The notes beneath the pieces are model-generated. The model saw nothing but the letters and a program-made list of their open reading frames with translations, searched no databases and was not told the DNA's origin. From Rhizobium sp. (GTDB lineage Bacteria; Pseudomonadota; Gammaproteobacteria; Burkholderiales; Thiobacillaceae), in contig JAIBEL010000031.1 of NCBI GenBank assembly GCA_019459285.1, positions 1-64,000 of the forward strand: a stretch of DNA of 64,000 nt, read 5' to 3'. Position 1 is the first letter of the stretch. Every line of letters starts with the position of its first letter. Positions 35,122 through 44,597 of this stretch are shown piece after piece. Made by a program: the position numbers and the translations under genes.

Positions 35122-35457
35122 TTACTCGGTGGTCGCAGCATCGTCGCCCGACTCGGCGGGTCCGTCTTCTGCCGAATAGGGTGGGATAAAGATAAAGCGC
35201 ATGTCACCCGGATTCATTTCGACGAAATCGAGCGTCACACCTTGCAGATACGGCGTGCTGGATGCGGCGATCAGAATTTCGATCCCATTGACGACGAGAT
35301 GTTCGTCGGCCTCGCGTTCGGTATCGAAGCCCATGCCGTAGTTCACGCTGCCGTCGTCCTCCTGGTAGGCAGCCACCCGCAGGATCATCTCGAATACATC
35401 GGGATTGTTGTTGGCGGCGCGAATCTGCGCGGCCGCAGCGTCGGTGATCTTGATCAT
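35122..35457 (-). CDS. dsrR: DsrR, A-type scaffold-like protein
   Basis: A 111-aa protein with the IscA/HesB fold (IKITDAAAAQIRAANNNP ... GMGFDTEREADEHLVVNGIEIL) but with no cysteine at all. A-type Fe-S scaffolds need three cysteines. Loss of them is characteristic of DsrR in sulfur oxidisers such as Allochromatium vinosum, where it influences dsr expression after transcription rather than cluster assembly. An acidic tail follows the domain. It lies between dsrN and cysG in the operon. Confidence 0.9.
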   Translation of the reverse strand: MIKITDAAAAQIRAANNNPDVFEMILRVAAYQEDDGSVNYGMGFDTEREADEHLVVNGIEILIAASSTPYLQGVTLDFVEMNPGDMRFIFIPPYSAEDGPAESGDDAATTE

Positions 35458-35476
35458 GGGTTTGTCCCTCGATTAA

Positions 35477-36898
35477 TTAAGCGGCAGCGCACGCCTTATG
35501 CGCACGCACCTGGTTCAGAAAAGGCGCGATCCAGCCCTGTTCCCCGCTGCCGCGGCGATGCACGTAAGCAGCTAGAAGATTGTATTGCTGGTAGCCGTCA
35601 TGGACGCCATCGATGCCATGGCCGCGCTTGACCTGGTAGGCATAGATGGAGTCGGCCGGGAGATTTTCCAGGCTGGAGTAGTGAAATTCGTGCGCGGGAA
35701 TGCGCACGGATTCCCGCCAGCGATCGACACCGGTCGGCTGCAGACTGGCGTAGCCCCGTCCAACCGGACGCTCGTGCATGACCGTATCGCCCGGGACCAC
35801 GCCCACCATCTCGCACGTACGGCCCTGCCAGCTGAGTCGCCGCGACAGGTACATCAGGCCGCCGCACTCGGCATAGGTGGGCAGACCCGCTTCGATGGCA
35901 GTGCGAATACTGGCGCGCAAAGGAATATTGGCTTCGAGTTCATCCATGAACACTTCTGGAAAACCGCCCCCGATAATGAGCCCATCCACCTCCGGCAGGG
36001 TATCTGCATGCAGCGTATCCAGCTCCACCAGCTCCACATTGGACGAACGGAGGCTGTCGAGATCTTCGCTGTAGTAGAACCCGAATGCCGGATCGTGCGC
36101 GATCGCTACCCGTACCCGCTCCGGAACAGCTTGCCCGGAACGTTCGGCGGGCACCACTTCACGCGCGGGTGCGCTGTCTGCGATGACCAGCAGCCGGTCA
36201 AGATCGACCTGGGCGGCGATCCGCTCGCCCACGTGCCGGATGCGCGCCAGCGCAGCCTGCTGCTCGTTGGCCGGTACCAAGCCCAGATGACGTTCGGCGA
36301 TCTGCATGCTGGCGTCGTGCTGGACGGCGCCGATCACCTCGACCTCGGTGTAATGCTCGATCACTGCGCGCAGTTTGGACTCATGGCGGCTGCCGCCGAG
36401 ATTGTTGAGGATGAGACCGGCGATGCGGATGTCCGGATCGAACGCCTGATAACCGAGGATCAACGGCGCCACCCCGCGTGTCATGCCGCGCGCGTCGATC
36501 ACCAGCACCACCGGGGCGCCCAGCAGCTTGGCAAGTGCGGCATTGCTGTTGCTGCCGTCGAGGTCGAGACCGTCGTACAGCCCTTTGTTTCCCTCGATCA
36601 GGCTGATGCGCGCACCGGTCGCAGCACTGGCGAACTGCCGCTCGATTTCGCTGCGCTGCATCATGTGGAAATCGAGGTTGTAGCAGGGGCGCTGCGCTGC
36701 CATACCCAGCCACAGGGGATCAATGTAATCGGGGCCTTTCTTGAACGGCTGGACCGCATGACCACGCGCATGCAGCGCGGCGCACAAACCCAGCGTGAGC
36801 GTGGTCTTGCCCGACGATTTATGCGCGGCAGAAATGAAGACGCGGGGCATTGGAGCCCCGCGCTTGTCAGAATCGTTTGATGTGGCTTGCTGGTTCAT
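35477..36898 (-). CDS. dsrN: DsrN, siroheme amidase (CobB/CbiA-like)
   Basis: A 473-aa glutamine-dependent amidotransferase of the cobyrinate a,c-diamide synthase family. The N-terminal ATP-binding domain has a P-loop-like AAHKSSGKTTLTLGLC at about 24-39. The C-terminal class I glutaminase has GGGFPEVFMDEL and the catalytic-type cysteine in LPTYAECGGLMYLS. In dsr operons it amidates siroheme to siroamide for DsrAB. It is preceded by dsrP (43 bp). A second possible start at 36850 (MPRVFISAAHK) would match shorter homologues. Confidence 0.94.
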   Translation of the reverse strand: MNQQATSNDSDKRGAPMPRVFISAAHKSSGKTTLTLGLCAALHARGHAVQPFKKGPDYIDPLWLGMAAQRPCYNLDFHMMQRSEIERQFASAATGARISLIEGNKGLYDGLDLDGSNSNAALAKLLGAPVVLVIDARGMTRGVAPLILGYQAFDPDIRIAGLILNNLGGSRHESKLRAVIEHYTEVEVIGAVQHDASMQIAERHLGLVPANEQQAALARIRHVGERIAAQVDLDRLLVIADSAPAREVVPAERSGQAVPERVRVAIAHDPAFGFYYSEDLDSLRSSNVELVELDTLHADTLPEVDGLIIGGGFPEVFMDELEANIPLRASIRTAIEAGLPTYAECGGLMYLSRRLSWQGRTCEMVGVVPGDTVMHERPVGRGYASLQPTGVDRWRESVRIPAHEFHYSSLENLPADSIYAYQVKRGHGIDGVHDGYQQYNLLAAYVHRRGSGEQGWIAPFLNQVRAHKACAAA

Positions 36899-36941
36899 TC
36901 CGGACGATCCCCTGCCGGACTGGCGTCCGGCAGGTTATGCA

Positions 36942-38144
36942 TCAATGTTCCAGTTTGGCAACCGTGGCGTCGTCCAGATTGGCCGGCAGCAAACGCAGGA
37001 CCTTGACGGCAAAGGTGGTGACCAGCAGCGCGATGGCCACGCCGCCCAGCCCCAGGAAGAGCTCGGCCATGGTCGGCGAATACGTGTGGATCACGCCGTC
37101 ATAGAAACTGCTCTTCATCGTCATCCCCGGGAACATGTCCAGCGGGTAGGCCTGGGCACCGATGATGGTGACGTACATCTGTGCAATACCGCCCAGGATG
37201 ACCAGTGCACAGGCAATCATGATCCAGCTGCGCTGCCTGCCCAGGCCGCTCAGCAGGATCACCAGCGGGACGACGCAGCCGATCACGATCTGCCCCACCC
37301 AGAACAAGGTGGTGATGATGCCGCCGTCGCGCAGGATGAAGCTTTCGACGCTGCCCATCTTGGCGAAGTACAGGTTGGTCAGGTGATACACCACGACGAA
37401 GTACAGCACTGCGGCGACGAACACCGCGAGGAGGCTCTTCAGCCGCATCATCACGGCATCGCCAAGCGGCCGGCCGGTCCAGGCGTAGGCCGCGGCCAGC
37501 ACCATCAGGTAGATGGCCAGCCCGTAGGCGAACGACATGATGATGAACATCGGCGCCAGCATCGAAGTGCCGTACAGTTCACGTGCGACCAGAAAGCCGA
37601 ACAATGAACCGGTACCGGTGGTCAGCGTCAGCCGCCAGATGAATGCTGCCGTGCCTGCCGCCTTGGAATAAGCCTTGACGTTGCGGTCCAGCATGGTCCA
37701 CAGATAGATGCCTACCAGTGCAAAGAAGCCGGAATAGAGGAACACGTTCCAGGTGAACATCGACTTGAAGTTGAAGTGCGTCATCGCCACGATCAGACGA
37801 TCGGAGCGCCCGAGGTCCAGCACCAGCACCAGCAGGCCGCCCAGCATCAGTGCCAGCGCCAGGATGGCCGACAGCGGTGCTAACGGCTTGTACATCGGCT
37901 TGTTGAACACCGATGCAATCGAGGCCACGTTCAGGGCACCCGAGGCGGCCACGATCAGGAACACTGCGAACACGTGCGGCAGGCCCCAGACGATCTGGTT
38001 GTCCATGCCGGTCACCACGTGGCCGTGATGGTGCATATACAAATAGGACAGAAAGCCGAACAGTACGAAGAGGCCGATGCCCCCGAACAGCATCCAGTAC
38101 TTCAGGCTGCTGCCTTCAACTTCGCGGAAAGTAATGCTTGCCAT
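36942..38144 (-). CDS. dsrP: DsrP, NrfD-like integral membrane quinone-interacting subunit
   Basis: A 400-aa protein with about ten transmembrane helices of the NrfD/PsrC family (WGLPHVFAVFLIVAASGALN; a histidine-containing PFNF-like FNFKSMFTWNVF loop). It exchanges electrons with the quinone pool in the DsrMKJOP complex. It starts 6 bp after dsrO. The C-terminus (LRLLPANLDDATVAKLEH) is cytoplasmic in this family. Confidence 0.95.
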   Translation of the reverse strand: MASITFREVEGSSLKYWMLFGGIGLFVLFGFLSYLYMHHHGHVVTGMDNQIVWGLPHVFAVFLIVAASGALNVASIASVFNKPMYKPLAPLSAILALALMLGGLLVLVLDLGRSDRLIVAMTHFNFKSMFTWNVFLYSGFFALVGIYLWTMLDRNVKAYSKAAGTAAFIWRLTLTTGTGSLFGFLVARELYGTSMLAPMFIIMSFAYGLAIYLMVLAAAYAWTGRPLGDAVMMRLKSLLAVFVAAVLYFVVVYHLTNLYFAKMGSVESFILRDGGIITTLFWVGQIVIGCVVPLVILLSGLGRQRSWIMIACALVILGGIAQMYVTIIGAQAYPLDMFPGMTMKSSFYDGVIHTYSPTMAELFLGLGGVAIALLVTTFAVKVLRLLPANLDDATVAKLEH

Positions 38145-38150
38145 GTTGTT

Positions 38151-38927
38151 TTAGATTCCGTGATAGCGAACGCCGAGGTTGAGATTGAGGTCGGCCCGGA
38201 CCTGCTTGGTCGGCAGTTCGCGCAGGCGCTTGGAAATCTCGCTTTCGGGGTCGTTCATGTCGCCGAACACCAGGGCGTTGTGGCCCGAGGCCGTACACGC
38301 TTCGACACATGCCGTCGTGCCGTCGCCGCGATCGACCTTCTGCACGCAGAAAGTACAGGCTTCGACGCAGCCGATGCCACGCGGTACATCCGGCTTCTGG
38401 GTATCGTTCAGGGGCTCGTGCACCAGCGAGCGCGCCTTGTAGGGGCACGCCATCATGCAGTAACGGCAGCCGATGCAGGTATGGCGGTTGACCAGCACGA
38501 TGCCGTCAGCACGTTTGAACGAGGCCCCGGTCGGGCACACGTCCACGCACGGCGGCTCGGCACAGTGCTGGCACAGCATCGGCAGATTGGTTTCCATCTG
38601 CGTCAGCGGATCCTGCAATTCCAGCTTGCGGATCCACTGCGGCGCCTGCTTCTTGTGCTGGCTTTCCGCTACCGGGGTCCAGCCGTTTTCGGTGCTACAC
38701 GCAGACACGCATTCGTCGCAGCCGCTGGCGCACTTGGTCGCATCAACCAGCATGCCCCAGCGCACGGCACTACTGGCCGCCTGATCTTCCGGGCGGCCAT
38801 GCGCCACTTCAATCAGCATCACGCCAGGAACCAGGGTCACCCCTGCCGCCACGGTTGCGGCACTGATAAAACGGCGCCGCTCGGGCGAGTTGGGCGTTTT
38901 GTCGGACATCGATTTCATATCGCTCAT
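38151..38927 (-). CDS. dsrO: DsrO, periplasmic four-cluster ferredoxin-like subunit
   Basis: A 258-aa iron-sulfur protein with a twin-arginine signal (ERRRFISAATVAAGVTLVPG). It has four cysteine groups typical of the NrfC/DmsB fold: CASGCDECVSAC, CQHCAEPPCVDVCP, CIGCRYCMMACP, and CVEACTFCVQK with a later CVEAC. It relays electrons between the cytochrome DsrJ and the membrane subunit DsrP. Its ATG overlaps the dsrJ stop (ATGA). Confidence 0.96.
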   Translation of the reverse strand: MSDMKSMSDKTPNSPERRRFISAATVAAGVTLVPGVMLIEVAHGRPEDQAASSAVRWGMLVDATKCASGCDECVSACSTENGWTPVAESQHKKQAPQWIRKLELQDPLTQMETNLPMLCQHCAEPPCVDVCPTGASFKRADGIVLVNRHTCIGCRYCMMACPYKARSLVHEPLNDTQKPDVPRGIGCVEACTFCVQKVDRGDGTTACVEACTASGHNALVFGDMNDPESEISKRLRELPTKQVRADLNLNLGVRYHGI

Positions 38928-39421
38928 TGGGCAACCCCGGCCATCTCTTCCGCGCTGACCTTGCTGTTCGCCTGGGCAGCCAGCTTGTGGGCGTAGTGCG
39001 CCGTTTCAGCGTTCAACGGGTGCATCGCCATCGAGCCCTGAGGTTTGGTGGAATGGCAGTCGAAACAGTCGATTTTCACAGCCGCATAGCTGTGGCAGCT
39101 CACGCAAAAGTCGTCCTTGGATGCGGCAACGCTGCCGGTTTTTTCGCTGGCATGGCAGTTGATGCATTCCTTGAGGCTGTACTTCTTGGTGCGGATGCCT
39201 TCAAGCACGGTCTCATCGCGATGATGCAGCAGCACTTTCATGTGGTTGCGCCGCATGAAGTCGTTGGGTTCCACGCACTGCTCGCCCTTGACAGCCTTCG
39301 TAATCACGGGCTTGGGCGCGCCGCTGGCCTTGGGCTGGTCATCCGACCCTGCCCAAGCCAGGGCCGCAGTCGTCAACACGACCGCACCCAGAGCCAGGAG
39401 GCGTTTGATCTTGCCTGCCAC
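38924..39421 (-). CDS. dsrJ: DsrJ, periplasmic triheme cytochrome c
   Basis: A 165-aa cytochrome with an N-terminal signal/anchor helix (LLALGAVVLTTAALAWAG) and three heme-binding motifs CINCH, CVSCH and CFDCH. Cys49 in GEQCVEPNDFMRRNHM corresponds to the unusual His/Cys-ligated heme cysteine known from A. vinosum DsrJ. It is part of DsrMKJOP and may oxidise a sulfur substrate in the periplasm. It begins 2 bp after dsrL. Confidence 0.96.
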   Translation of the reverse strand: MAGKIKRLLALGAVVLTTAALAWAGSDDQPKASGAPKPVITKAVKGEQCVEPNDFMRRNHMKVLLHHRDETVLEGIRTKKYSLKECINCHASEKTGSVAASKDDFCVSCHSYAAVKIDCFDCHSTKPQGSMAMHPLNAETAHYAHKLAAQANSKVSAEEMAGVAQ

Positions 39422-39423
39422 GC

Positions 39424-41382
39424 TCAGTCACCCATACCCATGACGATGTAGCCGGTCGGGCAGACGTCGGCACAGATGTGGCAGCCGATGCACTTGCCGT
39501 AGTCGGTGTCGACATAACGACCCACGGTGGGGTTGTCCTTCTTCTTCACTTTGAAGACGGCGGTCTGCGGGCAGTAGACCACGCAGTTGTCGCACTCGAA
39601 ACATTGGCCGCAGGACATGCAGCGCTTGGCTTCGTCGACGACGGCCTTCTCGGACAATGCGTGCAAACGCTCTTCGAAGTTGCCCAGCGCACCTTCCTTG
39701 TCGAGCATCGTCACTTCGCGGATATTGCGCGGCACGTTGGGGAAATGGCCCAGGAACAGCTCGGTGTGCGAGGTGATGTGGCGCGCCGAACGGTCTTCGA
39801 AGTTGTGCAGGATGTCCTTGCGCTCCGAGGTGCCCCAGATCTGGCCCTTGACTTCGCTGTACTCGTGGCCGGATTCGAGCCACTTGCGGATTTCGTCGAA
39901 ATGGTGGACGTCGACCTTCGGGCGTTTGTCGAGTTCCTTGCCGGCAAGGAAGGCATCGATGCCGTCGACGGCGATGGCGGCATGGCCGATCGCAGTAGTC
40001 AGCAGGTGCGGACGCAACACGTCGCCGCCGACGAAGATGTGCTCTTTGCCGGGGAAGCGATAGTTCTTGTCGGCCTTCATCAAGCCGTTGTTGTTGTTGA
40101 ACTGCTCGAGACCGGTGAAGTCGACGCCCTGGCCGATGGCGGACACGATCAGGTCGGCCGGCAAATCACGCTCGGTTCCCTCGACGATCTTGGTTTCCTT
40201 GCCTTCCATCACAAAGTCGGCCACGCGCAGCGCGGTTGCACGGCCATTCGCGTCGACAACCACGGCAACCGGGGTCACGCCGCCGATGATCTCGATGCCT
40301 TCCTGCTGGGCATGCTCGACTTCGTGCTTGTTGGCGGCCATCTTGTCGACCGTAGCGCGCGAAACCAGCACCACCTCGGCACCTTCACGGGCGGAGATCG
40401 AGGCGACGTCGGACGCCATGTGGCCAGCGATCACGGCCTCGGGACGGTCATCATGGGTACCGGACTTGGTCACGTTGCCGAGACGGCGAGCAACGGTCGC
40501 AACGTCGATCGAGGTGTCGCCACCGCCGATAACCACCACGCGGTTGCCGACGTGCTGCAGGCGACCTTCGTTGAAGGCGCGCAGGAACGCAACGGCGGTC
40601 ACGCAGTTGGGCGCTTCGGCGCCGGGTACCGGCAGCGGACGGCCTGCCTGGGCACCCATCGCCATGAAGATGGCGTCGTATTCTTTCTCAATCTGCTCGA
40701 AGCTGACGTCGGAACCGATACGGGTCTTCAGGCGGGTTTCCACACCGAGGTCGATGATGCGCTTGATTTCGGCGTCGAGCATTTCACGCGGGGTACGGAA
40801 ACCGGGAATGCCGTAACGCATCATGCCGCCGAGCTCTTCGTGCTCGTCGAAAATGGTCACGCCATGGCCACGCAGACGCAGCTGGTAGGCGGCGGCCAGG
40901 CCAGCAGGGCCGGCACCGATCACGGCAACCTTCTTGCCGGTTTCGGCAGCGGTGGACGTGTAGGCCATGTTGTTTTCGATGCCCCAGTCGCCAACGAAGT
41001 GCTCGACCGAGTTGATGCCGACGTGGTCTTCGACCTGATTGCGGTTACAGCCGGATTCGCACGGTGCGGGACAGACACGGCCCATCACGCCCGGGAAGGG
41101 GTTGGCTTCGGTGATGCGACGGAACGCATATTCCTGCCAGGTCACGCCTGCAGGCGGCTTTTCGATACCGCGCACGATATTGAGGTAGCCGCGAATGTCT
41201 TCACCGGCCGGGCAGGAGCCCTGGCAAGGCGGCGTGGCGAGCATGTATTCCGGGCACTTGTGCGTCCAGCTCGACTGGAAAATCCTGTCCTGTGCGGAAC
41301 GGAAGTCAGCGTCTGACTCGCCATCCTTATAACGACGCCATGTAACGCCTTCGGTTTTTGCTTTGTTCGTCGTGACAGCCAT
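39424..41382 (-). CDS. dsrL: DsrL, NAD(P)H-dependent iron-sulfur flavoprotein
   Basis: A 652-aa protein related to the glutamate synthase small subunit. N-terminal Fe-S motifs include CPEYMLATPPCQGSCPAGED and CPAPCESGCNRN. The FAD site is VAVIGAGPAGLAAAYQLR near 150, the second nucleotide site is VVVIGGGDTSIDVA near 285, and the C-terminal ferredoxin has CMSCGQCFECDNCVVYCP and CIGCHICADVCP. DsrL forms a complex with DsrAB and passes electrons from sulfur oxidation to NAD(P)+. The C-terminal ferredoxin is intact. It lies between dsrK and dsrJ. Confidence 0.96.
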   Translation of the reverse strand: MAVTTNKAKTEGVTWRRYKDGESDADFRSAQDRIFQSSWTHKCPEYMLATPPCQGSCPAGEDIRGYLNIVRGIEKPPAGVTWQEYAFRRITEANPFPGVMGRVCPAPCESGCNRNQVEDHVGINSVEHFVGDWGIENNMAYTSTAAETGKKVAVIGAGPAGLAAAYQLRLRGHGVTIFDEHEELGGMMRYGIPGFRTPREMLDAEIKRIIDLGVETRLKTRIGSDVSFEQIEKEYDAIFMAMGAQAGRPLPVPGAEAPNCVTAVAFLRAFNEGRLQHVGNRVVVIGGGDTSIDVATVARRLGNVTKSGTHDDRPEAVIAGHMASDVASISAREGAEVVLVSRATVDKMAANKHEVEHAQQEGIEIIGGVTPVAVVVDANGRATALRVADFVMEGKETKIVEGTERDLPADLIVSAIGQGVDFTGLEQFNNNNGLMKADKNYRFPGKEHIFVGGDVLRPHLLTTAIGHAAIAVDGIDAFLAGKELDKRPKVDVHHFDEIRKWLESGHEYSEVKGQIWGTSERKDILHNFEDRSARHITSHTELFLGHFPNVPRNIREVTMLDKEGALGNFEERLHALSEKAVVDEAKRCMSCGQCFECDNCVVYCPQTAVFKVKKKDNPTVGRYVDTDYGKCIGCHICADVCPTGYIVMGMGD

Positions 41383-41446
41383 GTTGGTTCTCCTAACGCC
41401 TACGTAACTAAAGATAGATAAATCGCAATCAGCCCGGTAATCGAAC

Positions 41447-42970
41447 TCAGTCCAGCTTGATCGCCTTGCTAACCAATTGATGCACCCCGCCCACCATGCT
41501 CATGTCGAAGCCATATTTAGGCAAAACCTTGGTGAACTGCGCCTTGCAGATGGCGCAGATGGTGGCCATGAAGTTGACCTGGTATTCCTTGACCACATTG
41601 TTGAGCGCAGTGGCGCGCGGCAACGCGCCCTTGACGCGTACTTCCATCAGGTCGTCCGTCAGTACGCCGCCACCGCCGCCGCAGCAGTATGTGGCTTCAT
41701 AGATGGTGTCGTCGGCCATGTTGTGGAAGTTGTTCACGACCGACTTGATCAATTCGCGCGGAATGGTGAACTGGCCGCCCGGTTCGGTGCCCATGCGCGA
41801 CGCGCGGGCCACGTTGCACGAATCGTGATACGTCACGATCAGGTCATCGTTCATCGAGGGGTCGACCTTGATCCTGCCGGACTTGATCAGATCGTTGGTC
41901 AGCTCGCAAATATGCTGAGGCTGCGGATAGGTCGGATCAAGCTGCTTTTGCAGTTCGATCGAGAAAGGATCGTTGCCGCCGTAGCCGATGCCAGTCAGCG
42001 TGTTCCAGAAACTGTAGGCGACGCGCCACGCATGGCCGCATTCGCCGACGACGATGCGTTTGACACCGAGTTCCAGCGCCGCATCACGGATGCGCATGGC
42101 GACCTTGCGCATGGTTTCGTAGTTACCGTTGAACAAGCCGAAGTTGCCCGCTTCTGCCGCATGCGTGGACAGGGTCCAGTTGATGCCTGCGGCATGGAAC
42201 ACCTTGGCATAGCCGATCAGCGATTCAACATGCGGTTCGGAGAAGAAGTCGGCGGACGGCGTGATCAGCAGGACTTCAGCGCCCTTCACATCGATCGGCA
42301 TCTTGACCGGCACACCGGTATCGGCCTCGATATCCTCTTCCAGGCCTTCCAGGGTATCGATCAGCGCCGGACCGGGCAGGCCCAGGTTGTTACCGATCTT
42401 CTGTACCTTGCCGAGAATCTCATTGGAGTATTTCTGGCCCATGCCGACATGGTTCAGGATCTCACGGCCGGCCATGGTGATTTCCGCGGTGTCGATGCCG
42501 TACGGGCAATACACCGAGCAGCGACGGCATTCCGAGCACTGGTGATAATAGCTGTACCAGTCGTCCAGGATTTCCTTGGTCAGATCTTTTGCGCCCACCA
42601 GCTTGGGGAACAGCTTGCCCGCAGTGGTGAAGTAGCGGCGATAGACCTGGCGCATCAGGTCCTGGCGTGCCACCGGCATATTCTTCGGGTCCGAAGTGCC
42701 CAGATAGTAGTGGCACTTGTCGGTACAGGCACCGCAGTGCACGCATGCGTCGAGAAAAACCTTCAGCGAGCGGTACTTGCCAAGCAAGTCGCCCATCTTG
42801 TCGATGGCACGCTCTTTCCAGTCTTCGCCCAATTCATGGGGATATCCCATGAAGTCTTGAACCGACTTGGGCGCAGGAAAGGACTTGATATGCGACATCA
42901 CGCCTTCCCGAAGCTTGGGAATCTCGATGTCGTCTTTCATTTCCGGAATGTCAAATTCAGCAACAGCCAC
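41447..42970 (-). CDS. dsrK: DsrK, heterodisulfide-reductase-like catalytic subunit
   Basis: A 507-aa HdrD-like cytoplasmic subunit of DsrMKJOP. Two [4Fe-4S] motifs are seen: CVHCGACTDKCHYYLG with a following proline, and CSECRRCSVYCPYGID. C-terminal CCG-type motifs that hold the non-cubane cluster include YHDSCNVARASRMG and YCCGGGGGVLTDDLMEVR. It is thought to reduce or oxidise the DsrC trisulfide/disulfide. It follows dsrM by 49 bp. Confidence 0.96.
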   Translation of the reverse strand: MAVAEFDIPEMKDDIEIPKLREGVMSHIKSFPAPKSVQDFMGYPHELGEDWKERAIDKMGDLLGKYRSLKVFLDACVHCGACTDKCHYYLGTSDPKNMPVARQDLMRQVYRRYFTTAGKLFPKLVGAKDLTKEILDDWYSYYHQCSECRRCSVYCPYGIDTAEITMAGREILNHVGMGQKYSNEILGKVQKIGNNLGLPGPALIDTLEGLEEDIEADTGVPVKMPIDVKGAEVLLITPSADFFSEPHVESLIGYAKVFHAAGINWTLSTHAAEAGNFGLFNGNYETMRKVAMRIRDAALELGVKRIVVGECGHAWRVAYSFWNTLTGIGYGGNDPFSIELQKQLDPTYPQPQHICELTNDLIKSGRIKVDPSMNDDLIVTYHDSCNVARASRMGTEPGGQFTIPRELIKSVVNNFHNMADDTIYEATYCCGGGGGVLTDDLMEVRVKGALPRATALNNVVKEYQVNFMATICAICKAQFTKVLPKYGFDMSMVGGVHQLVSKAIKLD

Positions 42971-43019
42971 TTGAGTGTCCTCTGTCCGTACTTAATGTTC
43001 GTTATTCAATGTCAACGAA

Positions 43020-43754
43020 TCAGTTGTTCTGATCGAGTCGGGCAGCCCATGCGGCCACATGGCGATGCTCACGAGGGTTGTCAACCTGGTTGCGGGTGGG
43101 GCTAAAGAACAAACCCGGTGCATGCAGCAGTTTGCTGATCGGGAAGATCACCATCAGCGAAGCCACCAGGGCCAGATGCACCATCAGGATCGGATCCTGC
43201 GGAAGCGGCTGGATATCCAGATACATCAAGCCCATGAAGAACTCTTTCAGCGAAATGATGTCGGTATGGGCAACGAAGGTCATCAGCATGCCGGATACGC
43301 CGATCGCTATCAGCAGGACCAGCATCAGGTAGTCGGACGGTGTCGAGATGTAGCGTACCCGGTCGACTACGAAACGGCGCGCCAAGAGTCCGGCCAGTCC
43401 AGCAACCATCATGATGCTGGCGTACTTGCCGAAGGGCTGCACGATGTCGACCCAGAACCAGACAGGCTGGGTGAAATAGCGAAGGTGACGCGCCAGAACC
43501 AGGAGCAGGCCGAAATGGAACAGCCAGCCGAATACCCAGATCCACTTGTTCGATTTGAACAGCGACTCGAACACCACCACCTCTTTCGCCATCCGGTACA
43601 CCACTCCGGTTCGCGTAGTCGGCGCAGGGGTCGTCGGGATGACCAGCGGTGCGGGTGTACGGCTGTAATCAAAAATCTTGTAGACCAGACCTACCACCAG
43701 CAGGAAGGTGGCGATGTAGAACATCCCGGCGTAAATCATCGTCACAGTAGACAA
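43020..43754 (-). CDS. dsrM: DsrM, NarI-like membrane cytochrome b subunit
   Basis: A ~244-aa membrane protein with about five transmembrane helices and paired histidines (FHFGLLLVLARHLRYF; MVHLALVASLMVIFPISKLLHAPG) for b heme binding. It connects DsrK to the quinone pool. The start is ambiguous. TTG at 43754 has an AGGAG site at ideal spacing, GTG at 43760 is too close to it, and ATG at 43739 (MIYAGMFYIAT) has none. The next ORF start upstream, at 43823, adds non-conserved residues. A 174-bp gap separates it from dsrC. Confidence 0.92.
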   Translation of the reverse strand: MSTVTMIYAGMFYIATFLLVVGLVYKIFDYSRTPAPLVIPTTPAPTTRTGVVYRMAKEVVVFESLFKSNKWIWVFGWLFHFGLLLVLARHLRYFTQPVWFWVDIVQPFGKYASIMMVAGLAGLLARRFVVDRVRYISTPSDYLMLVLLIAIGVSGMLMTFVAHTDIISLKEFFMGLMYLDIQPLPQDPILMVHLALVASLMVIFPISKLLHAPGLFFSPTRNQVDNPREHRHVAAWAARLDQNN

Positions 43755-43928
43755 ACTCACTCTCCTATCGGACTCCGTCCCGCCACGCGATGAAATGCCT
43801 GGCGGAATCGCATTCCTTACCAACGTTTTGTTTACAAATCAAACGCGAACCAACCCGGCCACATTTGATTGGGAAACACAACAATCGGAGCCGCCCCGAA
43901 ACTCCGAGGCGACCCGATGGTTTACGAC

Positions 43929-44264
43929 TTAGATACAGCCGGTCGGCTTGGGCAGGCCAGCGATCTTACAAGCCTGCTTGGCGGGGCCGTAGGGGAACAA
44001 CTCGTACAGGTACTTGTTGTTGCCTTTCTCAGGGCCGAGCTTCTTGCCAATAGCCTTGGTCAGAACGCGAACAGCGGGAGCGATCTGGTATTCGGCATAG
44101 TATTCACGCAGGAAATTGACGACTTCCCAGTGGCTATCGGTCAGATCGACCTTTTCTTCGACAGCCATGTACTTGGCGATGTCTTCGTTCCACTGCGACA
44201 GGTCAACCAGATAGCCTTCTTCGTCGACTTCGACTTCCTTACCGGCGATATTCACCATGGGCAT
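43929..44264 (-). CDS. dsrC: DsrC, sulfur carrier and substrate of DsrAB
   Basis: A 111-aa DsrC with the full C-terminal swinging arm. Both redox cysteines are present: KQACKIAGLPKPTGCI carries CysB and the penultimate CysA, spaced ten residues. The core DSHWEVVNFLREYY and KKLGPEKGNNKYLYELFP is typical. It carries the sulfur atom between DsrEFH, DsrAB and DsrK. The ATG at 44264 is chosen because AAGGAG lies eight bases upstream. It is in the expected H-C-M order. Confidence 0.97.
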   Translation of the reverse strand: MPMVNIAGKEVEVDEEGYLVDLSQWNEDIAKYMAVEEKVDLTDSHWEVVNFLREYYAEYQIAPAVRVLTKAIGKKLGPEKGNNKYLYELFPYGPAKQACKIAGLPKPTGCI

Positions 44265-44287
44265 AGCAATACTCCTTCTATTAAAAG

Positions 44288-44587
44288 TTACAGCCAAGAC
44301 TGACAGTTGCTGTGCTCTGCGACCAGATCCACAAAACCGCCGTAATCCACGACATTGACTCCGTCCAGCACACGCCCGGCCATGCCGCGCGCTGCCAGAT
44401 CAGGACCGAGTGCGTAAATCTTGAGGTCAGCTGCTGCTGCCTGGATTTTCGCCGCTGCCGCGTTGCCGTTTGTCGCCGCGTACACCGCGTCTTCGATCAG
44501 CAATACAGCAGAACCTTTGGTGGCCACGCGCAGGCAGCTTTCCAGCGAACTGCGCTCTGCGGCCGATTTGTTCACAATATGCAGCAT
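44288..44587 (-). CDS. dsrH: DsrH, sulfur-transfer subunit
   Basis: A 99-aa TusB-like protein. It forms the DsrE2F2H2 hexamer that takes persulfide sulfur from TusA and hands it to DsrC. The conserved cysteine is in SLESCLRVA (Cys18). The pattern LLIEDAVYAATNG and the final NCQSWL fit DsrH. It is 10 bp after dsrF and 23 bp before dsrC. Confidence 0.94.
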   Translation of the reverse strand: MLHIVNKSAAERSSLESCLRVATKGSAVLLIEDAVYAATNGNAAAAKIQAAAADLKIYALGPDLAARGMAGRVLDGVNVVDYGGFVDLVAEHSNCQSWL

Positions 44588-44597
44588 GTCTATCCCC

